NCBI GenBank assembly: GCA_000149265.1
Contig: CH003387.1
Coordinates: 186,154 to 250,153 of the forward strand
Direction: 5' to 3'
Origin: Ciona savignyi
Lineage: Eukaryota > Chordata > Ascidiacea > Phlebobranchia > Cionidae
Length of the DNA stretch: 64,000 nucleotides
The notes below the pieces were generated by a model. That model was given only the letters and a program-made list of their open reading frames with translations, searched no databases and was not told the DNA's origin. The position numbers and the translations under genes were made by a program. This document shows positions 45,001-55,007 of this stretch, piece after piece; position 1 is the stretch's first letter, and each line of letters starts with the position of its first letter.

Positions 45001-45352
45001 CAGCTTACGTCGGGAATGACCGTACATATGAATATTTTAAGCTAGTAAGTAATACATTGTTAAATAGGGGCGATTTAAACAGCAATTTATACAACCTGTA
45101 CAAATGTCCCACTGTGTACTAGGGTGTGTCTCACTGTATACCGGGGTGGTACCCAGTGAGACAAAAAAGGTACCCCCATTAAACCCCATTTTTATCAGAA
45201 CACATGGGTGGTAAAAAAAATATAGTACCGCCATTAGATACCCAAATGATTGTTTAATGATATTAACACAAAAAATGTAAAATAAAATGATTATTATTAA
45301 AGATATTGAATAAAATGCATTTTTCGTATCACTGAGTACCACTCTCCCCCTA
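42057..45352 (+). mobile_element. Pogo-superfamily transposon, complete but decayed
   Basis: Element 42059-45350 (3292 bp) flanked by TA on both sides. Ends GGGGAGAGTGGTACTGAG and, reversed, GGGGGAGAGTGGTACTCAG. Subterminal repeats of GTACnnAGTGAGAC type at both sides (for example ACACTGTGAGACAGAA at 42450 and ACCCAGTGAGACAAAA at 45150). Encodes one transposase, now broken. Confidence 0.88.
42615..44700 (+). pseudogene. Pogo/Tigger/jerky-like transposase, inactivated
   Basis: ATG at 42615 starts MGRIVKVNLEDRK; a TGA at 42714-42716 interrupts the N-terminal psq-type helix-turn-helix (SLRKAADHTGVKFQTLARYV). Then comes a CENP-B-type region (GKDWLRGFIQRNP), IFNLDETG (first Asp), ISKATSGERG, a frameshift near 43395, a TAG near 43455, LLIFDNHESHMS (second Asp), another frameshift near 43630, and VSGFKHTGIFPFDPNIF with DDFLLSYVTDRP. 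A late part carries GRKKGKSTILTDTPEK and LRKSSKHKNKFV. The order matches DDE_1 transposases of animals. The TGA is a likely CGA-to-TGA change. At least three frameshifts. Confidence 0.88.
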
Positions 45353-45639
45353 TTTATGCTAGATTTATGGAAAAATTGGTATGATTGGATGGAGTAGTGG
45401 TGATTGGTTTTTTAATGAACTGTATTATGTTGAACTTAATTTAATGGTTTGCTTAATTAAATACGGTACATATTTTTAGACTTGGATCTGCATGTTCCCA
45501 CCTTGCTGCTATATTTTTTTAAAAACAAGTCTTTTGCAACTTGACTCAACTTTGTGCATAGAATATTTCAAAGTGGCAAGCAGCTCCACTGCTCCCCGAA
45601 GACATATTTTACTGATGAAAACACAACACGCAGTTCTAA

Positions 45640-45925
45640 GGATTCACCAAACGTAAAGCACTATAGTTTTCTCCACATTCGGAGACCATTACTTTAACCG
45701 ACATTGAAAGCTTGAATCAGCTAAGTTTCTCATCCTTTAATGCAGCCTATTTGCGGAAACTGACAATGCTGGGAACGAAATTCGGAGAACGTGGATCATC
45801 TGACTTTTTACCTTCATGGTTAATAAGTGCATGTATTGATAAATATGTAACATTGAAATAAAATGAGCTCCACAATTCTTCGCACGCCTGTTTGTGCAAC
45901 CAACAGCGCAACACGAATCTGGCAT
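45640..45925 (-). pseudogene. THAP domain gene fragment
   Basis: ATG at 45925 starts PDSCCAVGCTNRR, the first Cys pair of a THAP finger in its usual N-terminal position. About 120 bp on, another frame reads KSDDPRSPNFVPSIVSF, the end of a THAP domain (SDDPxSPxxVPS). The middle, with the Cys-His pair, is lost or frameshifted. It lies just inside the right end of the 41103-46175 element and was probably its transposase. Confidence 0.7.
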
Positions 45926-46261
45926 TAGTGTATATTATATAGCCTACCCTGCACCATACTGTACGATTTGAGAAAAATAATGTAAACTTTTTGTAGGCTT
46001 ATTACACATTAAATTAAATTAAAATAACCCTAAACGGTTAAGACTTTCATGGTAACGTGTTTTATTAATAACTTAGCCTTATTTTGGTATACCGCGAATT
46101 GGTTTTCTGCCTGTCAGCTCTAGCGCCGCTGTCGCTTAGTGGCGAAAATTGGTAAACAAAGAAATACGTCTAATGGAGGAGGCGTAAAAGCAGACTCGTC
46201 TAAAGAACTTTCAGATGAGGAAGGTAGGCCACCCTCCTTGTAGGCCTTTGTTAGGCAACGG

Positions 46262-46513
46262 TCATAAGAATCTATCAAATAAGTATATACATGTAAATGT
46301 ACATAAATAAAAACAAGTTTTTAATACAACCCAGATATAAAATAATAATAAAGTTATGTTAAAAATATACAATATATATTTTTTCTTAACCAAATTTTGA
46401 ATGATTGAACCATCTGGAGGCCACTTGCAAACAGTTTCACTTATCATCCAGTTTTTGCTTACTACATCAGAAAGTCTGCCATCAACAAATTTCACAAACA
46501 CAAATTTTTTCAT
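46262..46513 (-). pseudogene. Possible exon of a transposon-associated DUF4806-like gene
   Basis: Starts MKKFVFVKFVDGRLSDVVSK, then NWM and CKWPPDGS. A short beta-rich module with F-x-V-x-F-x-D-G and W..C.WPP resembles the N-terminus of DUF4806 proteins that travel with animal CACTA-like transposons. A donor-like GTTAAG follows IIQNL. Only this exon is seen. Confidence 0.35.
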
Positions 46514-46676
46514 TGTTATTTTTTTAAAGCTATTTACTTACAAAAAAAGATAGTAATCAACAACTGACAGGCCACTAGGGTCTTAAAGTGAGGTCAAGCC
46601 CAGCATTCCACTAAACATGATTAGCTGCCTAACTGGGTCATTTTAGGGTGTTATACAGGGTGACTGAGGGCATTTA

Positions 46677-46936
46677 AACTGACGACCTCGGGCTATAAGC
46701 ACCCAACCGACTAAGCCACCAGGACTCCGTAGCAGAAATACTGATATGTCATCTCACCAATTTTATAAATGCGACACGCTTTAGTGGGATCTCGCAGCCA
46801 CAATGAGATTAAAATCCCATTAAAGCGCGTCGCATGTATAACATTGGTGGGGTGACATACCAGTATTTATGCTACTGACTTGGGAGTCACGGTGGCTTAG
46901 TCGGTTAGGTGCTTATAACCCGAGGTTGTCAGTTCT
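46677..46936. repeat. tRNA-derived foldback, about 115-bp arms
   Basis: Left arm 46677-46790 and right arm 46814-46936 are reverse complements with few mismatches and a spacer of about 23 bp. Each arm has a tRNA-like 5' half (GGTGGCTTAGTCGGTTAGGT, then GCTTATAACCCGAGGTTGT). Transcribed, it would make a long hairpin. It could be an inverted SINE dimer or a MITE. Confidence 0.85.
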
Positions 46937-47019
46937 TGATTTTGCAAAAGACATTCCTTATTACAGTAATATTGCTATCAAATGTAGCTCGATGAAAATG
47001 ACGTACACTTAAACCAGAA

Positions 47020-47677
47020 CTAACCAATTTTTTTAAAATTAACACCATCTTTTTTTTCTTGTGAAAGTAAAACATTGTGGGAATCCGAAAATTGGACAGA
47101 TATTGACGAAACAATGTTATCATTTGGATGGTAAATATGCTGAAAAATTTGCTGCAATGGCTTATATCCAGAGCGCACACAATTTTTCAAAATTCCCAAA
47201 TAGCTTTCAAAAGGAAAGCAATTAACAGTATCTAGAGAACCATACAAACAATAATCCTGCACTAAATGGATTACACTGTGCACATTGTATGTAGCAAATC
47301 CTTTGCCGTAGAACATTGGAGATTCCAGCAAAAAACTATTTAAAATATTTTGACACAAAAATGTGTTCATCACTTATATCAGAATACATCAACAATCTCA
47401 TTGCCACACAAAACTATAAAAAATGATTGTACCGATAATTTGTTAAAATACGTTTGTCCTTTAAAAATAATCTGAATTCCGAAGCTTTCCAGTAAGCAAG
47501 GTCAGATAGTTTTCTCATTTTTCTGTTGAATTCCATTGGAATATTACTTTTAAAGTCCAACAGCTTGGCAGTGAATATTTCTATAGCACCAGTAGACAGT
47601 TTAGCTTGCAGTTGTCTGTTGGAAAATTTAGTGTACTGTACTGGGCTACTGGCTATATATATATATATATATATCAA
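47020..47677 (-). pseudogene. CACTA/EnSpm-like transposase C-terminal relic
   Basis: Frames in order give FNRKMRKLSDLAYWKASEFR, then LKDKRILTNYRYNHFL with a stop and FCVAMRLL; after a frame change FYGKGFATYNVHSVIHLV, YGSLDTVNCFPFESYL and SGYKPLQQI. The succession (P-R-x-L..WKATEFR..HFL..YNVH-HL..FPFE..PLQQI) is that of the C-terminal half of animal EnSpm/CACTA transposases. The catalytic N-terminal half is absent. A TAG near 47411 and a frameshift inactivate it. Confidence 0.7.
47654..47674 (+). repeat. TA dinucleotide microsatellite
   Basis: Uninterrupted TA run of about 21 nt. Confidence 0.9.
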
Positions 47678-48371
47678 TTTAAACCATCAGTATCGATGGT
47701 TGGATGGTTAAACATTCAACATTCATGTGTAAATTACCATGTAAGCACCGATACCATTTTATATTAATTATATACCCACACTAATTCCTTACCTTGGTAC
47801 ACCTTTCCACCAGTTTAACAAACGTTTTATAACACTGAGGCAACTCAAATGCATGTAATCCAAGATAAAATGGGAAACCATATTAACATCATGATGCACC
47901 AGTACAGATCTTCCTGTGTGATGCTGTTTGTCAGTTTGTTTACAAAAATTGTCATTGGTCCTCAGCTTGCAATGGGAGACTTTTCGTCGCTAGGTGTCTC
48001 TCTTCCCGACTCAGATGAAACCTGAAAACCGTTGTTATGTTTTTTTATGCGGGAAAGCATTGATAGGAAGCCAAAAGCACTTTAAACGTACGGGTTTCCG
48101 CGAAATTGTTTAAAATAGACCAGACTATTTAACAGTAATAAGTAAGCTGTGATAATTATGTTCCATTACTAGGTATAAAGCTGCATGTAGCATTTAGGCG
48201 GTAACTACAGACAGTGTAGCGCTAGCCTAGCTGCAGCCTGCAGCATATAAATATTGCCACAAAGCATAGTTGTAGAATATCCGACCAGATCTGACTGGAA
48301 AGGATACCATGTCGCAATTATTTAAATGTTTATTTTGTAAGATAACTTAAATATATGTCTTTAGGCTAAAA

Positions 48372-49820
48372 ATGGCAACAAATTATTGCTGTGTACCTTT
48401 ATGCAAAGGAACTGGGGGTCATCGATTTCCCAGCAATAAAACCTTAAAACAAAGTTGGATATCAGCTATTAAAAGGGTGAGGACTATTCGTGGAGGAAAA
48501 AGCTGGCAACCAGGCCAATATTTAACTGTGTGCTATGCTCATTTCAAAGAGGAGGACTATTCTTGTAATAAATATGGTAAGTAATGCACATTCTTGTTCT
48601 GATATTAAATGACTTTTTCTAAAGTTGTTTGTTTTATTAATGCCAGAACTTCTAATTTCAGGATTAAAGCCACTTGTTAAGCGATTGCGCAACAACAGTG
48701 TGCCAAGTGTGTTTGCTTGGTCCAAGAAAAATATAGTAACAGACCGAGAGGCAAGACTTAATCATCGCAGTGAAGAACTTCAGGGCCAATTACTTTTTGA
48801 GTTTAATGATATTGAACTGGGGGCAGAAGCCGTTGTTGAATGCGAAATAGACTGCGAAGCACACCCTGGTATTCCTGCTCCCAAAATAACAGATTCCAGC
48901 ACACAAACTGAACAAACTGGTTCTAGTAGCACATTCACCATCACAAGTTTTAAGCAGGATAATGAAGGAATTAATTTTTTTACCGGTTTGCCAAATTTCA
49001 CGACTTTTAATGCAGTGCTTTATAGTTTGGGAGAAGGATCAAACCATCTCACATATTTATATCCCCTGGCACCAAATAACTTAAGCACCACTGATTTGTT
49101 TTTCCTAGTTCTTATAAAACTTCGACAAGGCAAAACAAATTTTGAACTCAGTCGAATGTTTGGTTTAAGCGAAAAAGATGTCTATTCTATCTTTGTCACT
49201 TGGATTCGTTATTTAAGCTTACAATGGAGAGAAATTGATATATGGCCCAGCAAAGACTTAGTTAATTTTTACTCGCCCCTTTCATTTAAATGTGAATTCC
49301 CTAACACTCGTGTTATTATTGATGGCACTGAAATTCCTGTTAAGAAACCAAAAGCACCTTTAGCTCAGCAGGTCACCTTTTCAACCTACAAAAATAGAAA
49401 TACTGCGAAAGTTTTAATTGGTGCGACCCCTGGTGGTCTAATATCTTTTATATCGTCAGCATATGGTGGCTGTACTAGTGATAGACAAATTGTTGAACGC
49501 AGTAATTTGGTAAACATGTGTGATCCTAGAGATTCCATTATGGCAGATAAAGGTTTTGACGTGCAGGATATATTTGCTCCCTATGATATCACTGTGAATA
49601 TCCCAACTTTTTTTAAAAGCAGAAATCTAGAATGAATTTGTCTACTGTAATGAGAGATCGTAGAATTTCTAGTAAACGTGTTCATATAGAAAGAATAATT
49701 GGCCTGGGAAAAACCTACAAAATTTTAAAAATTCCTTTTAATCACACAGAGACTGAAATGGCTGATGATATTATTTTTGTTTGTTTTATGTTATGCAACT
49801 TTAGAAATTCTATTATGTAA
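48372..49820 (+). CDS. THAP + DDE_Tnp_4 transposase (ISL2EU-type)
   Basis: Exon 1 48372-48576 encodes a THAP finger: NYCCVPLCKGTGGHRFP at the start, QSWISAIKR in the middle and LTVCYAHFKEEDY (Cys-x2-His). An 85-bp intron (GTAAGT 48577, TTTCAG 48661) joins in phase to exon 2. That has a linker (DSSTQTEQTG), a helix-turn-helix (NFELSRMFGLSEKDVYSIF) and the nuclease: VIIDGTEIP (Asp), YGGCTSDRQI (Asp), MADKGF, and after one frame change VHIERIIGLGKTYKIL (Glu). The frame change is at about 49628, where SRNLE-stop overlaps the ATG of the second frame; otherwise intact. THAP joined to this nuclease defines ISL2EU-type elements. AATAAA follows at about 49962. Confidence 0.88.
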
Positions 49821-50066
49821 TCTCGATGATGCTTTGCCAGTAGTTCAATGTTTTTTTTCTGTTTTCAATGTTCAGGGTGATGTGTATTTCGGTTGGGTAT
49901 TGTAGAGAATATAATTTATATCGTATATAATATATTCATGTCCTTGAATGTAATTATATTACAATAAAACTTGTTATACATTTGTGAACAACATATGAAC
50001 TCGTCATAAACAGAAAAGCGAACAAATTTAAAAGGGTAAGAACTTTTTATCTATTGTCGTTAGCGC

Positions 50067-51783
50067 TCAAAATAATTTGTTTTCATCTTTATACAGAATA
50101 CACTTTAAAACAGCAGGTCGAAAATACATGTTAAAAAAGTTTACAAGCTGAGCAATCATATCCTTAATAAAGCCCTCGTCTCTTACTATTCTAATAACTT
50201 TAAAATCACAAAAGGTATACACAATAAAGTCACACCATTTTCGTTCAGTACAATACAGCTCACCCATTACTTGATAATAATAGTTATGTTTGCGATTTAA
50301 GCAAAGATAGTTGTTACGCAATTCTAGGTAATAAACAGTAGCAGGATTTATCAGACAATTTCTTGAAGCATATGGACACTTAATTTCTATGACACCATCA
50401 TCATCAACAAGCCCATCGGGTGAAGACGCAAGATATGGTTGTTTGTGTGATACCCATAAACCAGTTGTCATGACATCTTTCAAACCAATTTGTTTATATT
50501 TAGCAAATGCTACAGACTCGTACTGTTTACCATGGTTTACAGCAGCACAATTCACAGATTTGTGGATAATTAAATTTCTGGCCAATTTCACAAAGCAATC
50601 TTCAGAGGATTTACAAATTTTACCAAAATTGGATGAGGTCAGGCGTTTTCTTCGCTCCTCATGCCAACATGTGCTCTCACTTTGCAATGAAGTTGCATTT
50701 ATTATTTCACATATTCTGTGTAAACTTATGACTGTAATTTCTTCATGTTCAAGAAATGTATCCTCTGGGTGCTGTTTTAAATAATCGTGGTCATTGTATA
50801 CTGCTTGTTTTAGGGCAGGAGCATACAATTGTCGAATTGTACTTTTAGGTCCACAACCATTCAATACAACATTTCGAAAATGGGAGCTATAACTTGGTTG
50901 GTTGCGGAATCGAAGTGGGCGGGGATCAAACAAATAGTTAACATGCAGGGGATTCTGTCTTAATTTGAGTGAACTGCACTTTGTGGGTGACCCGGTATAT
51001 GGTTAGCAATGATGAAATGTTTGTAGTTTTTGAGTGCATGTTTGCCTTGTTGTGATACATTTGTTTACTTTAAAGTCATTAACAGCAAAAAGAACCATAG
51101 CCACATGCTTACAATGGGCAGAAGGTCCCATTCCTGCAGCACACTCACACTGACTCTCTCTAACTTTGTCACAGTCGTCTATAAAAATATCGATTTTGTA
51201 TATAACACCCTTTCTCATCTCGGCATGACATCTTGCCTGGATAAACGTCCCATGATGCTGGGAAACCTCAGCAATGCGAATTGACTGAATGAATCTGTCT
51301 TTGTACAATAACTCTGCCTTTTCTGATACAGACGTCCCATATTGTGACAAAAAATCATCAATGGCCTTCATACTCAAAGCAGGCATCTATAAATCAATAG
51401 CATTAACATTTATTTTACATTTTGAATTCGGTACAAAATATAAACAATGCAATGATAATAACAAAAAGCATATATATCGGTACCGATGAAACCAAACAGT
51501 TCACAATCAAGTGTCGGATAACATTAACCAAAACACAAACTGTTATAAGTGTTCATATATATATTAAAAAGAATGATGTAACATTGACACATAACAAATC
51601 AATTTTATTTTTTGTTTTCGCTGCAGAGTTAGCCTAACCACTAATGATTTAAAAACACAAAGCATATACCAAAACAAATATATTGTACCTTATTTAAATA
51701 CAAACCTTTGTATTAGAATTTACAGGCGCTACAATGATCGCCTTACTTTGTCCACACGTACAAACACATGTGAACACGTCCAT
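50067..51783 (-). CDS. SWIM zinc finger + YqaJ-type exonuclease (ISL2EU partner)
   Basis: Likely exons: 51783-51706 (26 codons, ATG MDVFTCVCTCGQ, phase-0 donor GTTTGT) and 51386-50067. The second has a SWIM finger, CECAAGMGPSAHCKH (C-x-C, C-x-H), the QTCTQKLQTFHH linker, then a YqaJ/lambda-exonuclease-like domain: CWHEERRKRLTSSNFGKI, GKQYESVAFAKY, LASSPDGLVDDDGVIEIKCP (catalytic Asp and E-x-K), HNYYYQVMGELYCT. One in-frame TAA at 51005-51003 between SWIM and nuclease; the rest is open, so the copy is barely decayed. Its 3' end faces the transposase 247 bp away. In ISL2EU elements this second protein is thought to act with the transposase; exact role unknown. Confidence 0.88.
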
Positions 51784-51931
51784 AGTTGTGGGGGAATAAT
51801 GAAAAATGAAATGTCGAGTTGGAATTGGTCGCAGGGTGTTCGTTTGGTCGGTAGCTCGTTTAAGAACATTCCAGGGTTAACCTGGATCTCCGTCGGTTCA
51901 ATTTATTGTCCGGGCAAACGAGGCGTGGCGC

Positions 51932-52243
51932 CTACACGAGTTCCGCGTTGGGCGAACTAAGATCATGTTTAAATGCGGCTTTGCGGCTCTCGAGAGCATG
52001 ATTCAAGGTAAATCGCCTAGCCAGTCGTTGCATCTTTGGCGTGCCATTATTGGTGCGAAAAGCCCTTTCCGCGCTGCCCCATTGCCCTGAGGATGATATG
52101 ATACCGTGGGTATAAATGCAACGCGTAGCTGCTGTAGAGTGGAGTAAGTTGTCTTGGTCGAGATGTTTAAAGACCCCCATTTTAGCTGCTGCTAGATTCG
52201 CCGGCTCCAATCTTCGAACCCGCAGACGCACTGGGCCGCCCAT
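51932..52243 (-). pseudogene. Ty3/gypsy reverse transcriptase N-terminal fragment
   Basis: GGPVRLRVRRLEPANLAAAK is the conserved entry to gypsy RT (G-P-P-V-x-x-R-x-R-R-L). The normal continuation (LGIIRPSSSPWASPLHMV) is garbled here, as RCIYTHGIISSSGQWGSAER. No catalytic FIDD/YIDD region remains. Confidence 0.7.
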
Positions 52244-52338
52244 GTTGTTTTGAGACCGTGAACTACGTCGTGTTTAACAGGGAAATTAAAACGAGTTTCA
52301 TCAGAGGCAAATAAGAACAGATCAAAGAACTCGTCATA

Positions 52339-53228
52339 GCTTAGATCAGGGATGTCCAACCTGCGGCCCACCTGAGATTTTTGTGCGGCCCGCTAGTCAT
52401 TTTTACTCTAAGTAGTATTTCGAACTTTAAATCTTGGCCTAATTCAAATGTATCAGTCAGCTTTTAGGGACGCAGTAAACATCAAAACTGCAGAAAGAAA
52501 CCGACGGACGACAAACACTTATCTCATTGACTTTGTATTACAGAAATAAGTTTTTGTTTCTTTCTATATGTGTGTTATTTGTTCCTTTTTTCAAAAATGA
52601 AATTAATGGCTTTTAATTGTTTCTTTATGTACCCATTCAGGGTTGGAATTAAGGGATCGCGAATCGCTATTCGCGAAACGTTTTCTAAAGTTTGCGAATT
52701 ACAAAATTTAACAAACTCGCGAAAATATAGGCTATATTACCGGTACTGATTTCGCGCACTTTTAATAATAAATCCTCAACACGTTAATATAACATCGTTT
52801 GCCTTCAACATAACATTATTTATTTACCTTGGCTTTACTTTGCATTATTGACGCATAATAAGCATTGCTATCACAAGGCAATAATGGCCATTATGCGTTA
52901 ATATACCTCGATTCCTTTATTTATGATTGGCGAGATGCGACACACCCCTTTTAAATTTACGTTTATTGCAATTTATCTTAACTGTACTACTAAATAACGG
53001 TACTGTCTGCTTTATGAAATAAATATCTTTCTGGTAGTTTAAGGCAATTATCATAACCAAATTTTTTTTCGAGCGTTCCTTATCCGCGCATTTCGCAAAT
53101 CATCTCAAAACCATTTATTCGAACCCTGCCATTTTTATTGAAATTTAATAGGTTCTGCGGCCCATTGAATTATTTTAAGTGACAATGCGGCCCATTACAA
53201 TAAAAGGTTGGACATCCCTGGCTTAGAT
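52339..53228 (+). mobile_element. Non-autonomous hAT, copy 3, with 8-bp TSD
   Basis: Element 52347-53220 (874 bp), same termini as copies 1 and 2. Perfect duplication GCTTAGAT at 52339-52346 and 53221-53228. It lies between protease and reverse transcriptase of gypsy B. Confidence 0.95.
52638..53128 (+). mobile_element. Smaller element nested in hAT-N copy 3
   Basis: CAGGGTTGGAATTAAGG to ATTCGAACCCTG, the best-preserved version; used to recognise the split version at 18685-22664. Confidence 0.6.
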
Positions 53229-53329
53229 TCTTAGAACGTGGATCGCCAAAACTGTAAACGGATCTAGATCAGTAATATTGTCGCTGGGTGGTGCTGTTGC
53301 TGCGTGTCTGCTTATGCAGATGCGGTCCC

Positions 53330-54016
53330 GTACACCTATTAATAAGTAGTCGAGGAAGTCCAAACCTAGAACAGCATGTCTCGACGTTTGCAACCTGAAA
53401 TTTCCAACTCAAGCTGTCGAGATCAGGTGAATATCTAGTGTCTTGTGACCGAACGTGGAAATGTTTGTATTATTTAGTGCGACTAAACTATGGCAATGAT
53501 ACACGAATCGTTAGTTGTCCAACGCCGGAATGACAAAGAAGCACCATTGTCGACGGGAAATCTGCTGGTTGGCTCCGTCGTGCACAAAGAAGAGCTGACA
53601 AGAAGACACCGCAGGGGTACAAGAAAATATAGGGAAACGCGCTCGTTTAAGAACAGACTTCGGAAACGAGCGCTTTATTGGTTTTTTTGGTATGGTGCGT
53701 AAGAAATTCAATCACAAGGCGCACGGCAGTTTCGTGCGTGGTGTCCTAAGCGTGAATGGAAGTAACAGGTAGTCGGTTCTGTCGATGTATTATCGTTGTT
53801 GGTTAAAAGTGTTGCTGTGGGTAAGAGAATGGTTGCGTGGGTGGTCGGAAGTATTGAGTGCGTGGCGGCTGTACGACGCGGTGGGGCTGTTCTTGTCCAC
53901 GCTAACTTGGAAAGCGTTCTATTTACTATTTCGGTGCGTGAACTATCACGGATATCGATGAGCGACAAAAATTTATCAAAATCTCTGTCGCTGTTTCGTG
54001 CATAGGTGCGTAACAA
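53330..54016 (-). pseudogene. Ty3/gypsy gag zinc knuckle and protease
   Basis: From 54016: a gag C-terminal frame with FLSLIDIRDSS, a Ser/Thr-rich linker and CYFHSRLGHHARNCRAPC, a variant knuckle typical of gypsy gag (C-x2-H, G-x2-A-x2-C-x2-PC). Then CQLFFVHD and, one frame over, FPVDNGASLS, where the protease D-T-G-A is D-N-G-A, followed by TFGHKTLDIHL and HAVLGLDFLDYL (the flap and the L-G-x-D-F-L end). Frameshifts and the altered active site show decay. Confidence 0.7.
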
Positions 54017-54427
54017 TAATGCCTGTTTTATCCTGCCATACGAGTTAACAACATCTCAATCTAAAGCGTGTTCGTTGACTCTTACAAACGCGTCGATATC
54101 ACGGCGTCGAACATAACATGCAAACGGTTCTCAGCGCAGTGAAACCGAGCTATTACGTAGTGTGGCCAAAACGAAAAGAACGCACACTCGGGAACCGGAC
54201 TGTGTCAAGGATGGGATTGGGGAATAACTATTTGGTTCGGGTGCTACGGTGCTCGACATGAAATGGGGGTAACTCGACTGAGCAGGTTCCACAAGACTGG
54301 GGGTAATAAGCGTTCCGTTTAGGGCTTTGGGAAACCGACTGCTCCAAGCTATCCGGCGCAACACAAGTGGTTCGGTCACTAACCTTCGCCCGAGTAGAAA
54401 CTTCCCGCTGGGGGTAGTGATAAATCA

Positions 54428-54897
54428 GATATGTGCAGGGCCGGTTTTAGGCCGATTTGACCGATTAGATCAAATTGGGCCCCGCACCTTGAAGGGGCCC
54501 CGCGCTAGCGGGGTCTTTCTGCATTACGAGGTTTAAAATATTACTGAAACGTAAAATAAAAAGTGAAATAATATTCTTTCTCATAATATCAATTTGTTAT
54601 GCATCGTAACTAAGTCAAATTTATATTTCTGTGTCTGTATGTTACGTCATAATGAATATGGTTGCTAAACAATATACATATGTTTGGAAGTAAAACAATA
54701 TATCGTAAATAAGCATCCACATTACCTTTAATTTGTTTTATAGCAAGTATTAAATGTCTATTTTTGTAGTTTGTATGTATACTGGTATGTATTTTATGAT
54801 ATATAAACACCCATAAATTGTGCTATGAAGAGTAGGGGCCCCGCCATCACATTTCTAATTGGGCCCCGCGGTTCCTAGCACCGGGCCTGGATATGTG
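54428..54897 (+). mobile_element. CAGGGCCGG-type non-autonomous hAT with TSD
   Basis: Element 54436-54889 (454 bp): CAGGGCCGGTTTTAGGCCG start, CCTAGCACCGGGCCTG end, GGGGCCCCGC motifs near both ends. Perfect duplication GATATGTG at 54428-54435 and 54890-54897. Inserted in gypsy B gag. A partial relative is at 17182. Confidence 0.93.
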
Positions 54898-55007
54898 GTG
54901 TTGTATCCAGAAGTACGGATGTGGCGGGCGTTTCAGGCGGTCTTTGGCCTTGATTAGATGTTCAGTGCTGACATTTTTAGTTCATTCGTAATAATGCCTA
55001 ATAAGAA

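Larger units (their letters stand above)
41103..46175 (-). mobile_element. THAP-bearing element with inverted ends, interrupted
   Basis: AGACGTATTTCTTTGTTTAC and a following TTTTCGCC at 41106-41140 recur in reverse complement at about 46130-46174; CTGACAGGCAGAAAACC closes both about 65-75 bp in. Possible 3-bp AAT duplication outside. It holds a THAP exon on the minus strand next to the right end (45925) and the complete pogo element 42059-45350 as a later insertion. Confidence 0.6.
51890..55000 (-). mobile_element. Ty3/gypsy retrotransposon B, fragmentary
   Basis: Minus-strand order: gag N-terminal piece (54898-55000, LIKAKDRLKRPPHPYFW), rest of gag (54010-54427), zinc knuckle (53708-53800), protease (53690-53330), then after an hAT insertion the start of reverse transcriptase (52243-51932). 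Two hATs interrupt it. The remainder of pol is gone at about 51.9 kb, where the ISL2EU-type genes begin. Confidence 0.75.

Noticed and set aside
46860-46936. Functional tRNA gene
   Set aside because: Only the 5' half is tRNA-like; the 3' half and acceptor stem are missing and it is part of a foldback repeat.
50389-50784. 131-codon plus-strand frame
   Set aside because: Antisense shadow of the YqaJ domain on the minus strand.
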